Counted from the stretch's first letter, positions 1-8,149 are shown. The stretch is 30,706 nucleotides of DNA from an uncultured Bacteroidales bacterium (GCA_937916355.1 CALFTM010000082.1:1-30706), one strand, 5' to 3'. Translations and numbers: made by a program. Notes: generated by a model from the letters alone, not told the origin.

Positions 1-1
1 T

Positions 2-220
2 GCCATCTCTAGCTTCTTCAATCAGCGCGAGGTAAAGGTGGGTAACTACCCATATCTCGATGCCTTTATCGCTGCGAAGTGGAAGCGTATGCGCATACTC
101 TTGAAGTACCAGCACTGGAATTATGGACTCTTCGGCAATCAGGAGTACTTTGCCGTTGCCCGATACCCACTTAACCCCGGAATGTTTAAAATTGGAATCT
201 CGTGGACCTTCTACGACTAA
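2..220 (+). CDS. C-terminal end of a putative outer-membrane porin (partial)
   Basis: The reading frame is open from the first bases of the window and stops at 218-220, so the gene starts upstream and only about 72 C-terminal residues are present. The segment has alternating aromatic and polar residues typical of outer-membrane beta strands (KYQHWNYGLFG, YFAVARYPL) and ends in FKIGISWTFYD. An aromatic-rich last strand close to the C-terminus is usual for beta-barrel proteins recognised by the BAM complex. The pattern resembles the large Bacteroidota putative porin family (Porin_10 type), which I recognise by similarity only. It would act in the outer membrane; the substrate is unknown. The next reading frame begins about 12 bases downstream, which suggests co-transcription. 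Confidence 0.6.
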   Translation, partial: AISSFFNQREVKVGNYPYLDAFIAAKWKRMRILLKYQHWNYGLFGNQEYFAVARYPLNPGMFKIGISWTFYD

Positions 221-232
221 AACTTATGGGTG

Positions 233-898
233 ATGTGGAGAAAATTTATATCTAACGCTATCCTACCGATACTCTTTGTCTCGGTGGGTGCGTTCTCGGC
301 ACTCGTTGTCGCCAACATCAGCAAACAACATCAGAACGCTACTCAACCACTCGGAACTGAGGCGGTTGCATCATCGTATGCCATCTCCCCCTACGACCAT
401 ATCTTCCAGGCAGTAGGCGAAAAGTATGGCATAGATTGGCTGCTCCTCGCCGCCATTGCTCGCTGCGAATCACAGTTTCGCTTCGATGCCGTATCGAAGG
501 TTGGAGCAGTAGGCTTGATGCAGATTATGCCGGTTCTGTGCGTATGCTACGTGATTGCAGGTATGGCGTCTCTCGGTCTTCCGGGCTTGAGCGGATTCGT
601 TGCCGAAATGATGGTCTTCGTAGGAGCATTCCAACACCCTGACCTTTTCCACAGATTATTTGTGATCTTTGGTTGCAGTTCAATCGTCATCACTGCGGTG
701 TACATCCTTCGTGTTGTAGGAAAAATCTTGTTTGGACCTATGCAAGACAAACATCATGAAACGCTAACTGATGCGATATGGTATGAGAAGATCGCTGTAT
801 TCTCTTTGATTTTCGCAATCGCAGCAATCGGTTTATCTCCACTTTGGTTAGCCAACATGATTGGAGGAGGTATTGAAAACTTGGTTAAAATATTCTAA
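233..898 (+). CDS. Chimeric ORF: lytic transglycosylase N-terminus joined in frame to NuoM C-terminus
   Basis: The product is about 221 residues and has two unrelated halves. Residues 1-100 have an N-terminal membrane anchor and the start of an SLT lytic transglycosylase domain, with the catalytic-type Glu in IARCESQF (about residue 79) and the family motif GAVGLMQIMP. From about residue 101 the protein becomes the last third of NADH-quinone oxidoreductase subunit M: YVIAGMASLGLPGLSGFVAEM and three hydrophobic helices. A normal SLT protein continues past this point and NuoM is about 490-510 residues, so each half is truncated. The join falls at MP, a dipeptide both families commonly have here. 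nuoN follows 33 bases later, as expected after nuoM. The ORF is either a misassembly or a real deletion; a functional fusion is unlikely. Start ATG 233 is used; GTG 230 is in frame just before it. Confidence 0.75.
   Translation: MWRKFISNAILPILFVSVGAFSALVVANISKQHQNATQPLGTEAVASSYAISPYDHIFQAVGEKYGIDWLLLAAIARCESQFRFDAVSKVGAVGLMQIMPVLCVCYVIAGMASLGLPGLSGFVAEMMVFVGAFQHPDLFHRLFVIFGCSSIVITAVYILRVVGKILFGPMQDKHHETLTDAIWYEKIAVFSLIFAIAAIGLSPLWLANMIGGGIENLVKIF
524..538 (+). other. Probable deletion or assembly junction
   Basis: Homology switches from a lytic transglycosylase to NuoM within about 15 bases around ATGCCGGTT. The expected remainder of the transglycosylase gene and the upstream nuo genes through most of nuoM are absent. 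A short shared ATGCCG-like stretch would explain a join that keeps frame. Confidence 0.65.
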
Positions 899-931
899 TG
901 AATATCAAAACAACTGTTAAAACTATAGAGT

Positions 932-2353
932 ATGGATTATAGTAATTTTCTTATAATGAACCACGAACTCTCTTTAATCGTGGTTTTGATATTGACCTTG
1001 CTGGCAGACTTGACAGCTTGCGGAAATAAGAAGTGTTTTCAATACTTCGCTATCGGTCTTTTCACACTCCACACATTCCTCGGCTTCTTTGCGTGGAATA
1101 TTGGAGAAGCAGAATCATTCGGTGGAATGTTTGTCACTTCAGAGATTCACTGCTTCATGAAAAACATCTTGAATATCGGTACGTTGCTGGTCTTCTTGTT
1201 CGGTTTTGAATGGAATAAGGAGGCGAACAAAAAAAATTGCGGAGAATTTTACTTCTTGACTCTCGCTACCCTATTCGGTATGTATTTGATGATCTCTGCA
1301 GGAGACTTCTTGTTGTTCTACGTCGGCTTGGAGACCGCCTCTATCCCTATGGCAACGTTGGTCGCTTTCAACAAAAAAGAAAACGACTCTGCCGAGGCTG
1401 CCGCTAAGTACATTTTGACGGCTGCATTCTCTTCGGGTGTAATGCTTTTTGGTATCTCCTTAATCTACGGAACTTGTGGCTCTTTGTACTTCAACGAGGC
1501 AATGATTGGCTTCAATGCTTCTCCGCTCCAAATCATGGCGGCAATATTCTTCCTCGCTGGTTTGTGCTTTAAGATTTCGCTTGTTCCTTTCCACTTGTGG
1601 ACTGCGGATACTTACCAAGGAGCTCCAACTGCGGTTACGGCTTATTTGTCGGTTATCTCTAAGGGTGCGGCAGCATTCGCTTTGATGAGCATCTTAATCA
1701 AAGTGTTCGCCAACTACCCTGAGTTCTGGAAAGAGTTCTTCTGGTGGGTGATTGTCATCACTATCACAGTAGGAAACTTGTTTGCTATCCGTCAGAAAAA
1801 CTTGAAGCGTTTCTTGGCGTTCTCTTCTATCTCTCAGGCTGGTTACTTGATGTTGGGAGTGTACGCTGGCACACAACAAGGAATGGCAAGCATGGTCTTC
1901 TATCTGTTCATCTATCTTTTCACCAACTTGGCGGCTTTCGGTGTTATCTCAAGCATCGAAAACAAAACTGGCAAATTGACGATGGACGATTACAATGGAC
2001 TTTACGACACCAACCCTAAATTGGCATTCGTGATGATGCTTGCGATGTTCTCATTGGGTGGTATCCCTGTATTCGCCGGATTCTTCAGCAAGTTCTTCAT
2101 CTTCGCTGCTGCAGTGAATGTCGGTGAGGTACTTTTGGTATTCATCGCTTTGTTGAACACCATCATATCTCTCTACTACTATTTGTTGGTGGTAAAGGCA
2201 ATGTTCATCAAAAAATCAGATGCGCCAATTGCTTATTTCAAGAGCGACTGCATGACTCGTGTAGGTCTCCTGATTTGCACAGTATGTATCATCGCATTGG
2301 GATTCTTCAGCCCAATCTACGAATACATCAACGGCATCAGTTTCGGTATGTAA
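932..2353 (+). CDS. nuoN: NADH-quinone oxidoreductase subunit N
   Basis: This 473-residue polytopic membrane protein is one of the three antiporter-like proton-pumping subunits of respiratory complex I (NDH-1). It is hydrophobic throughout, with roughly 13-14 membrane helices. The conserved proton-channel region is visible: CFKISLVPFHLW around residues 212-223, with Lys214, followed by TADTYQGAPTAV. Length matches NuoN (about 460-490). It lies directly after the NuoM C-terminal fragment, the usual nuoM-nuoN order at the end of the operon, and a terminator follows. ATG 932 is the first in-frame ATG; another at 956 would remove eight residues. The rest of the nuo operon is not in this window. 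Confidence 0.95.
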   Translation: MDYSNFLIMNHELSLIVVLILTLLADLTACGNKKCFQYFAIGLFTLHTFLGFFAWNIGEAESFGGMFVTSEIHCFMKNILNIGTLLVFLFGFEWNKEANKKNCGEFYFLTLATLFGMYLMISAGDFLLFYVGLETASIPMATLVAFNKKENDSAEAAAKYILTAAFSSGVMLFGISLIYGTCGSLYFNEAMIGFNASPLQIMAAIFFLAGLCFKISLVPFHLWTADTYQGAPTAVTAYLSVISKGAAAFALMSILIKVFANYPEFWKEFFWWVIVITITVGNLFAIRQKNLKRFLAFSSISQAGYLMLGVYAGTQQGMASMVFYLFIYLFTNLAAFGVISSIENKTGKLTMDDYNGLYDTNPKLAFVMMLAMFSLGGIPVFAGFFSKFFIFAAAVNVGEVLLVFIALLNTIISLYYYLLVVKAMFIKKSDAPIAYFKSDCMTRVGLLICTVCIIALGFFSPIYEYINGISFGM

Positions 2354-2375
2354 ATTGTCCGGTTCGATAATAAAA

Positions 2376-2410
2376 AGTCCCACAAGATTTTTCTTGCGGG
2401 GCTTTTTCTT
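2376..2410 (+). terminator. Rho-independent terminator after nuoN
   Basis: Arms 2376-2387 (AGTCCCACAAGA) and 2392-2403 (TCTTGCGGGGCT) pair around a TTTT loop with one A-C mismatch and one G-U pair, followed by a T-rich tract. It sits 22 bases after the nuoN stop and would end the complex I transcript. Confidence 0.8.
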
Positions 2411-2462
2411 TTCTATAGAGGTCTTTCTAATGACCGAAATATCACAAAACCATTTTTTTACC

Positions 2463-2470
2463 TATCTTTG
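2463..2470 (+). promoter_or_regulatory. Bacteroidota -7 element TATCTTTG for the FKBP gene
   Basis: TATCTTTG matches the Bacteroidota sigma-factor consensus TAnnTTTG and ends 17 bases before the ATG at 2488. No clear -33 TTG box is visible. Confidence 0.65.
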
Positions 2471-2487
2471 CATCAAATATTTCATCT

Positions 2488-2886
2488 ATGGCAAAACAAG
2501 ATTACATCCAAGCAAATCGAGATTGGCTGGTTGCCAAATCACAAGAACAGGGAGTCAAGGAGATAGCCAAAGGAATCCTTTATAAAGTGATCAAAAAAGG
2601 TAAAAACGATGGCAGACACCCCAACATGGGCAGTGTGGTAACCGTTCATTATACGGGCTGGACAATCAACGGAAAAAAATTCGACTCATCAAGAGGTGGT
2701 GTTGCACCAGCTTTTCGTTTAAGAGGGTTAATCGAAGGTTGGACCATCGCATTGCAACAAATGTGCGTAGGCGATAAATGGGAGCTGTACATCCCTGCAG
2801 AAAGAGGTTACGGAAGATTCTCGCAGCCTGGAATCCCCGGAGGTTCAACACTCATTTTTGAAGTAGAGTTATTGGCTATCGGATAA
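2488..2886 (+). CDS. FKBP-type peptidyl-prolyl cis-trans isomerase
   Basis: This 132-residue protein would catalyse cis-trans isomerisation of X-Pro bonds during protein folding. The FKBP fold covers about residues 45-131: VTVHYTGWTINGKKFDSS, then GLIEGWTIALQQM, the WELYIPAERGYG segment and the closing strand STLIFEVELLAIG. All are standard FKBP signatures. There is no signal peptide or lipobox, so it is probably cytoplasmic. The N-terminal 45 residues form a short charged extension seen in small Bacteroidota FKBPs. A good TAnnTTTG promoter lies just upstream. Its last 11 bases overlap the 3' end of the convergent gene on the other strand. Confidence 0.92.
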   Translation: MAKQDYIQANRDWLVAKSQEQGVKEIAKGILYKVIKKGKNDGRHPNMGSVVTVHYTGWTINGKKFDSSRGGVAPAFRLRGLIEGWTIALQQMCVGDKWELYIPAERGYGRFSQPGIPGGSTLIFEVELLAIG

Positions 2887-3925
2887 AAGTCCAACTTGAC
2901 TCAGAATGGACAGGTTCACTCTTTAAAATATTTTTGATCTCTTTTCTTATACGAGAAAACTTGTACAAATCTAAATAAAAAGAGACGATAAACATAACAA
3001 CCAGAACGATTAGACTCACCATCAAAAGACTGAAAGAAAAACTATCTTCATAAACATCATAAAGTGTATATAGGAGTATAACGAGAATAGAGTAAACAAA
3101 ATCTCTCATATAATAATAATATTCCAAAGTATACTTTTTTGAACCTTCATCTTCTAACAAACGAACTTTTAAAGGTTGTGGAAGACGTATATCTAAATCA
3201 AAATAGATATATTTCCCATCTCCATGAATAGACCACATATCCCCTTTTTCTGCAACCAATTTTTCTACAAGATTTGGATCTGAAGCCAAATAGCATTCTT
3301 TATTGTATGCTTTGATATTCAAAAATAACAACCAAAGAATTGGCATTAACAACCAGCAGCAGAAGAAGAGCGACTTTAGACCATCATCATAAAAACACGA
3401 CAAAACCTCACGTTTCAGCATCAGAAAACACAATTCATCATCACTATGCTCCTTCATATACGACCCAAATTCCGATAGATGATAATTTTCTTCAAGTCGC
3501 TGATCTAAACCCAATAAATCCGATACATAATTGGGGGTGACAGACAATATAAAAGAGCCTTTTAGATTATCCGCCTTTTTAGCAAATACCTGCAAATCAT
3601 CTCTCTTCGCCCCCTCCTCTTTTACGGCATTGAATTTATCTATCACATCATCATACCTGACATGAAAATTGTAGTTGACATCAACAGCTGGCATTTTTTT
3701 GTAATAAGCAACAGCATACAACAAAGGGCAACAGATTGTAAAACACATCAGAAAAAAAAGCATCCTTCTTTTTCCCTTCATTAAGAATAACCATATAATT
3801 GGTATGGCGATAAAGAAAAGAACAATGATAACATTTATGAAGGCAAAACGATAAGGACCGAATCCAATCAAAATCGGAAACAATATCGTCAAACCCACTA
3901 ACGTGTTAAATGCTGTTTTTGTCAT
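2876..3925 (-). CDS. Unknown multi-pass membrane protein with a C-terminal domain shared with the gene at 8150-8641
   Basis: I do not recognise this 349-residue protein. Hydrophobic segments lie at about residues 8-50 (probably two helices), 55-75, 186-206 and a pair at 275-318. A soluble stretch lies at about 76-185. From residue 216 onward it aligns by eye with the product of 8150-8641: DPNLVEKL, a W..H.DG.Y motif, a YTLEY strand, two helices, and a tail with ILKSEP and SESSWT (about 335-346). The two share NLVEKL, ILK.(E)P and SES.WT in the same order and spacing. The gene overlaps the convergent FKBP gene by 11 bases. A weak promoter-like TCATTTTG lies on this strand at 3946-3953. Function is unknown; it may be a lineage-specific envelope protein. 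Confidence 0.7.
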   Translation of the reverse strand: MTKTAFNTLVGLTILFPILIGFGPYRFAFINVIIVLFFIAIPIIWLFLMKGKRRMLFFLMCFTICCPLLYAVAYYKKMPAVDVNYNFHVRYDDVIDKFNAVKEEGAKRDDLQVFAKKADNLKGSFILSVTPNYVSDLLGLDQRLEENYHLSEFGSYMKEHSDDELCFLMLKREVLSCFYDDGLKSLFFCCWLLMPILWLLFLNIKAYNKECYLASDPNLVEKLVAEKGDMWSIHGDGKYIYFDLDIRLPQPLKVRLLEDEGSKKYTLEYYYYMRDFVYSILVILLYTLYDVYEDSFSFSLLMVSLIVLVVMFIVSFYLDLYKFSRIRKEIKNILKSEPVHSESSWTFIR

Positions 3926-4011
3926 ACAAATCTCAAATAATTCCGCAAAATGAATTTATAGCCCCCTCCTAAAACAAGGACTAAACTTCTACATAGAAGT
4001 TGCCTTATTTG

Positions 4012-6204
4012 TTATCTCGCAAACAACAATTCGCGATATTTTGGCAAAGGCCAAATGTCATCATCAATCACCAACTCCAATTCATCAATATGAGAGCGAA
4101 TCTCCTCCATCACCGGACGAACGATCTTATCGTAAGCGATCGCCTTCGCCTCTTCATTTTCAGACTCATGGTTTGCCTTATGACGATCATCAGTCATCTG
4201 TTTTACCAACTTCTTAATGGCGGTCACATGAGTGGAAATCTCGCGGATCAAGTCCTTTCGATCCTCCGCCAACACCTCAAACTCGTCCGCTGCGAACAAC
4301 TGTTTCAAACCACAGAGGTTTTCAATCAATCTGTTTTGGTAAGAAACCGCAGTTGGCACAATATGATTGATGGCAATATCTCCCAATGTGCGAGACTCAA
4401 TCTGCACCTTTTTCGAGAACTTCTCATACTCCACTTCTACCCTTCCATGAATTTCCGTTTCATTAAAAATATTCTCTTTCAAAAAGACTTCTACTGAAGA
4501 TGGGGCAAGATATTTACTGATTGCCTCTGGCGCACTTGTGATATTAGTCAATCCACGACGGGCAGCTTCCTGTCTCCACTCCTCTGAATAGCCATCCCCA
4601 TCAAAACGAACCGGCTTGGATTCTATGATCAATCTTTTCAACACTTGAAATATCGCCTCGTCTCTTCCTGTTCCTTCTGCAATCAATTTCTCAACTTCCA
4701 CTCTAAACTGATTCAACTGATGAGCAACTGCCGCATTCAAGGCGATGATTGAAGCAGCACAGTTGGCAGAAGAACCCACCGCACGAAACTCAAAACGATT
4801 TCCTGTAAATGCAAAAGGAGAAGTTCGGTTTCTATCGGTATTATCCAACATAATATCAGGAATCCTTGCAATACCCAATTTCAAAGCGGTCTTCTCCTCT
4901 GGTGTCATCTTATTATCCCCCACCTGATTGGCGATATTGTCCAACATCATAGAAAGATTCTTTCCTAAGAAAACGGAGAGAATAGCAGGAGGTGCCTCAT
5001 TGGCTCCCAGACGATAAGTATTACTTGCGCTCATGATAGAGGCACGAAGAAGGTCTTGATGTTTATAGACCGCCATCATGACATTCACAAGGAATGTAAG
5101 GAAAAGCATATTTCCTTTTGGATTTTTTGCTGGGGAAAGAAGGTTGATACCCGTATCCGTCGTCATTGACCAGTTATTATGCTTACCAGAACCATTGACA
5201 CTTGCAAACGGTTTTTCATGCAACAGCACTTGGAATGAGTGTTTACGGGCGATACGTTTCATCAAATCCATCATCAACTGATTATGATCGTTCGCCAAAT
5301 TAGCCTCTTCAAAAATTGGTGCAAACTCAAACTGGTTCGGTGCAACCTCATTATGACGAGTCTTCAACGGAATACCCAATTTGTGCGCCTCAACCTCCAA
5401 TTCTCTCATAAAAGAGGTTACTCGCTCAGGTATAGAACCAAAATAGTGGTCGTCCAACTGCTGGTCTTTTGCAGAAGCATGACCCATCAATGTACGTCCA
5501 GTCATACACAGGTCTGGTCGAGCACTGTACAATGCAGAATCGACCAAAAAGTACTCTTGCTCCCAACCGAGGTTTGTCTGTACCTTTGTGATATTTTTAT
5601 CAAAAAATTGGCAAACACCTACTGCCGCCTTATCCAAAGCGTAGATCGCCTTTAATAAAGGGGTCTTATAGTCTAATGCTTCTCCAGTATAAGATATGAA
5701 GATAGTGGGAATACAAAGAGTTGAACCCACCACAAACGCAGGAGAGGAAAGATCCCATGCGGTGTAACCTCTCGCCTCGAATGTGTTACGCAAGCCTCCG
5801 TTAGGGAATGAAGAAGCATCTGGCTCTTGTTGCACCAACAACTTTCCGGAAAAATGCTCGATGATGTCTCCATTATCATCGAAATCAACAAATCCGTCAT
5901 GTTTTTCAGCAGTTCCATCTGTCAGGGGTTGAAACCAGTGCGTGTAATGCGTCGCACCACGTTCACTTGCCCATTTTCTCATTCCCGTCGCTATCTGATC
6001 AGCCACGTTACGATCGAACAAACCACCCTTCTCGACCGCTGCCACAAATGCTTTGTAAACATCCCTCGAAAGGTAATCCCTCATTTTTTCTTTTGTGAAA
6101 ACATTTACCGCATAATAATCAGACAACTGACCTGACGGTAGTTCTACTTTTTTTGGTTTGCGTTTGTACAATTCGCGTAACGCATCAAATCTCATGACTG
6201 CCAT
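4012..6204 (-). CDS. glnN: Glutamine synthetase type III
   Basis: This 730-residue enzyme makes glutamine from glutamate, ammonia and ATP in the cytoplasm and is the main ammonium-assimilation route in many Bacteroidales. The length is typical of GSIII and far above GSI (about 470). Visible features are the GSIII N-terminal region (RFDALRELYKRKPKKVELPS), the catalytic core with LGWEQEYFLVD, HNEVAPNQFEFAPIFEEAN and GSGKHNNWSMTTDTG, and the FAFTGNRFEFRAVGSSANCA segment. The long helical C-terminus with LVKQMTDDRHKANHE is also typical. It stands alone, with a TAnnTTTG element at 6300-6307 giving a leader of roughly 90 bases. No PII gene or amt is adjacent. Confidence 0.96.
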   Translation of the reverse strand: MAVMRFDALRELYKRKPKKVELPSGQLSDYYAVNVFTKEKMRDYLSRDVYKAFVAAVEKGGLFDRNVADQIATGMRKWASERGATHYTHWFQPLTDGTAEKHDGFVDFDDNGDIIEHFSGKLLVQQEPDASSFPNGGLRNTFEARGYTAWDLSSPAFVVGSTLCIPTIFISYTGEALDYKTPLLKAIYALDKAAVGVCQFFDKNITKVQTNLGWEQEYFLVDSALYSARPDLCMTGRTLMGHASAKDQQLDDHYFGSIPERVTSFMRELEVEAHKLGIPLKTRHNEVAPNQFEFAPIFEEANLANDHNQLMMDLMKRIARKHSFQVLLHEKPFASVNGSGKHNNWSMTTDTGINLLSPAKNPKGNMLFLTFLVNVMMAVYKHQDLLRASIMSASNTYRLGANEAPPAILSVFLGKNLSMMLDNIANQVGDNKMTPEEKTALKLGIARIPDIMLDNTDRNRTSPFAFTGNRFEFRAVGSSANCAASIIALNAAVAHQLNQFRVEVEKLIAEGTGRDEAIFQVLKRLIIESKPVRFDGDGYSEEWRQEAARRGLTNITSAPEAISKYLAPSSVEVFLKENIFNETEIHGRVEVEYEKFSKKVQIESRTLGDIAINHIVPTAVSYQNRLIENLCGLKQLFAADEFEVLAEDRKDLIREISTHVTAIKKLVKQMTDDRHKANHESENEEAKAIAYDKIVRPVMEEIRSHIDELELVIDDDIWPLPKYRELLFAR

Positions 6205-6299
6205 ATTGTTCTTTTTTTATTTTTCTCTTCTACTTCTTTTCGGCATCATAAAAAAAAGCATTTTTCTCAAGACACCCCACAAAAAGAAGGTTCACTTTG

Positions 6300-6307
6300 C
6301 AAAAATA
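6300..6307 (-). promoter_or_regulatory. -7 element TATTTTTG for glnN
   Basis: On the minus strand the sequence reads TATTTTTG, matching TAnnTTTG, about 95 bases before the glnN ATG. The resulting leader is long enough for regulation, but I see no clear hairpin in it. Confidence 0.5.
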
Positions 6308-6319
6308 GGCACAAAAAAT

Positions 6320-6349
6320 AAAATACCCCCTATTTTTAGGGGGTATTTT
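6320..6349 (-). terminator. Rho-independent terminator after the SpoU methyltransferase gene
   Basis: A perfect 13-bp inverted repeat (AAAATACCCCCTA and its complement) surrounds a 4-base loop. On the minus strand it is followed by a T-rich run. It lies 8 bases beyond the stop of the gene at 6357-6884 and just upstream of the glnN promoter, so it separates the two units. Confidence 0.85.
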
Positions 6350-6356
6350 CAAAAAA

Positions 6357-6884
6357 CTATGATAATTTTTCAAAAAACTTCCAAATCACTATTCCTCCTG
6401 CCACCGAAACGTTCAGAGAATGTTTTGTCCCAAACTGAGGAATCTCGATACAACCATCAGAAAAGTCGACAACATCTTGCTCGACCCCCTTCACCTCATT
6501 ACCCAAAACCACTGCATATTTTTTTGATTTGTCCAGTTGCAAATCTGGCAGTGAGACACTCCCCTCTACCTGCTCAATAGAATATATGTAATATCCTTTC
6601 TCTTTCAAATCTTTCACCGCCTCCAGCGCATCTGGATAAGCCTCCCAATCCATGGAAAATTCTGCTCCTAATGCAGTTTTATGAATTTCCGGATGAGGTG
6701 GTTTCGATGTAATGCCACACAAACAAATCTTTTCTACTCGAAAAGCGTCACTGGTACGAAACACCGAACCTACATTATACATGCTGCGAACATTGTCCAA
6801 AACAACGACAAGAGGCAATTTTTCCGCCTCCTTGAACTCTTCCGTTGTCATTCGGTTGAGTTCTGTCACTTCCAACTTCCTCAT
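6357..6884 (-). CDS. TrmH/SpoU-family RNA 2'-O-methyltransferase
   Basis: This 175-residue protein would transfer a methyl group from S-adenosylmethionine to a ribose 2'-OH in tRNA or rRNA. It has the three SPOUT motifs: motif 1 VVLDNVRSMYNVGSVFRT with the catalytic-type Arg, motif 2 AVVLGNEVKGV, and motif 3 with HSLNVSVAGGIVIW, which forms the knot. It lacks the N-terminal RNA-binding domain seen in RlmB, so it is a minimal SpoU protein. The exact target cannot be told from sequence. Its ATG overlaps the stop of the sirtuin gene by 4 bases (ATGA), implying translational coupling. Confidence 0.9.
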   Translation of the reverse strand: MRKLEVTELNRMTTEEFKEAEKLPLVVVLDNVRSMYNVGSVFRTSDAFRVEKICLCGITSKPPHPEIHKTALGAEFSMDWEAYPDALEAVKDLKEKGYYIYSIEQVEGSVSLPDLQLDKSKKYAVVLGNEVKGVEQDVVDFSDGCIEIPQFGTKHSLNVSVAGGIVIWKFFEKLS

Positions 6885-7582
6885 ATCTTTTGAGATTTTA
6901 AAATCTTCTTCAACTCTTTCATTCCTTCTGTTGCTCCTTTCTGAATCATTGTAACATGATGAGCGGTATTTACAGAGACTGGTTTCGGGTCTATGATATA
7001 GACTGGGACATTCGTCGGCACATAAGCAATCAACGAGGCTGCTGGATAGACATTCAAGGAAGTACCAACAATAAGAAACAAGTCTGCTTGCTTTGCTATC
7101 TCAATTGCAGGTTCCATGTTCGGGACAGCCTCTCCAAACCATACAATATAAGGCCGCAACTGCCCGCCGTCCGCTGCCAAATCTCCAACATGAATCTCAC
7201 AATCGTCATCCGTCAGGGTTGTCACCAAATCAGGATTTTTCACAGAACAAACCTTCATCATCTCTCCATGCAAATGTAACACGCTCTGGCTTCCTGCCCT
7301 TTCATGCAGGTCGTCTATATTTTGGGTGATGATATGCACATCATAATCCGCCTCCAACTCCACCAAACCCTGATGACCATAATTGGGAAGATGAGACAAA
7401 TGGTCTTTTCGCATTGAATTATAGAATGATAAGACCATTTCTGGATTTCGGTAAAATCCTTCTGGAGTACAAACATCCTCCACACGATATTCATTCCACA
7501 ACCCATCATAATCACGAAAAGTGCGGATACCACTCTCCGCACTAATTCCGGCTCCTGTCAGAACCACCAGTTTTTTTTTCAT
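6881..7582 (-). CDS. cobB: Sir2-family NAD-dependent protein deacylase
   Basis: This 233-residue enzyme would remove acyl groups from protein lysines using NAD. Sirtuin motifs are clear: GAGISAESGIRTFRD (about residues 10-24), TQNIDDLHERAG (86-97), the catalytic His in LHLHGE (His105), and VGTSLNVYPAA near the C-terminus. The four zinc cysteines found in CobB between about 112 and 145 are not present; only Cys112 and Cys128 occur there. At the YxxR acyl-binding position of class III sirtuins the sequence reads YNSM followed by R58, so preference for succinyl groups is uncertain. It is the middle gene of an operon, 7 bases after the gene at 7590-8087 and 4 bases overlapping the methyltransferase. 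Confidence 0.93.
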   Translation of the reverse strand: MKKKLVVLTGAGISAESGIRTFRDYDGLWNEYRVEDVCTPEGFYRNPEMVLSFYNSMRKDHLSHLPNYGHQGLVELEADYDVHIITQNIDDLHERAGSQSVLHLHGEMMKVCSVKNPDLVTTLTDDDCEIHVGDLAADGGQLRPYIVWFGEAVPNMEPAIEIAKQADLFLIVGTSLNVYPAASLIAYVPTNVPVYIIDPKPVSVNTAHHVTMIQKGATEGMKELKKILKSQKI

Positions 7583-7589
7583 TCCTCAG

Positions 7590-8087
7590 TTAGTATTTTC
7601 GTTGAAACACCTCTGAATAAATAAATGCACGACGAACCTCTTCTATATTATCAATATCAAGATTTATCGAAGAATCATTTGTTTCTATTTCCCTTGAAAA
7701 CTCTCGATTAGCTCTTTCTCTGTCAACGACGCTCGTTCCTTCTGCAGTCGCAAGAAAACCTTTATCAACTTTCAACGATTGATTCAGAGATGTTTTTTGC
7801 AAGCCTGAATTTTTACTTTTATTATTTTGTTCTTTCTGATTTTTCAATGCTTCAAGAACCCTTGAAGCCTGTTCTTCTTGCTCTTTTGCTCTTTTTAAAT
7901 TTTTTAAATGTTCTTGCATCGCATTTCTCAACTGCTCTTTGACAGCCTCCTCTTCGGATGAAGGCGAAACTCCCCGACCGGAAAAATCTTGCACTCCTCC
8001 ATTTTCAGGACCTTTCTGTAAACCTGAGATAAACTCCCATATTTTTACTGCGATTATCGCAATGACAATTATTACACCAAAATTCAT
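7590..8087 (-). CDS. Membrane-anchored coiled-coil protein of unknown function
   Basis: This 165-residue protein has one N-terminal membrane helix (about residues 3-20), then a charged stretch at about 44-90 rich in Glu, Lys and Gln that is likely a coiled coil, a Ser/Asn-rich linker, and a conserved-looking C-terminus, IEEVRRAFIYSEVFQRKY. I recall that proteins ending in a similar IIYSEIL-type motif are common in Bacteroidales, but no function is known to me. It is the first gene of an operon with the sirtuin and the SpoU methyltransferase, with a TAnnTTTG promoter 24 bases upstream of the ATG. The helix without a cleavage site suggests that most of the chain is cytoplasmic or periplasmic and tethered to the inner membrane. 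Confidence 0.75.
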   Translation of the reverse strand: MNFGVIIVIAIIAVKIWEFISGLQKGPENGGVQDFSGRGVSPSSEEEAVKEQLRNAMQEHLKNLKRAKEQEEQASRVLEALKNQKEQNNKSKNSGLQKTSLNQSLKVDKGFLATAEGTSVVDRERANREFSREIETNDSSINLDIDNIEEVRRAFIYSEVFQRKY

Positions 8088-8110
8088 AACAATAAAATAT
8101 TAAATCCACA

Positions 8111-8118
8111 CAAATTTA
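8111..8118 (-). promoter_or_regulatory. -7 element TAAATTTG for the sirtuin operon
   Basis: The minus strand reads TAAATTTG, an exact TAnnTTTG match, 24 bases before the ATG at 8087. Confidence 0.65.
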
Positions 8119-8149
8119 ACACCTTCGATTCAGGAAACAAAACTTCAAT

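Noticed and set aside
2355..2585. Reading frame between nuoN and the FKBP gene
   Set aside because: It crosses the nuoN terminator and the FKBP promoter and overlaps the FKBP coding sequence in another frame.
6881..7582. Sir2 gene as part of an anti-phage defence system
   Set aside because: It is a compact single-domain CobB-like deacylase in an operon with an RNA methyltransferase, with no Argonaute, HerA, TIR or other defence partner nearby.
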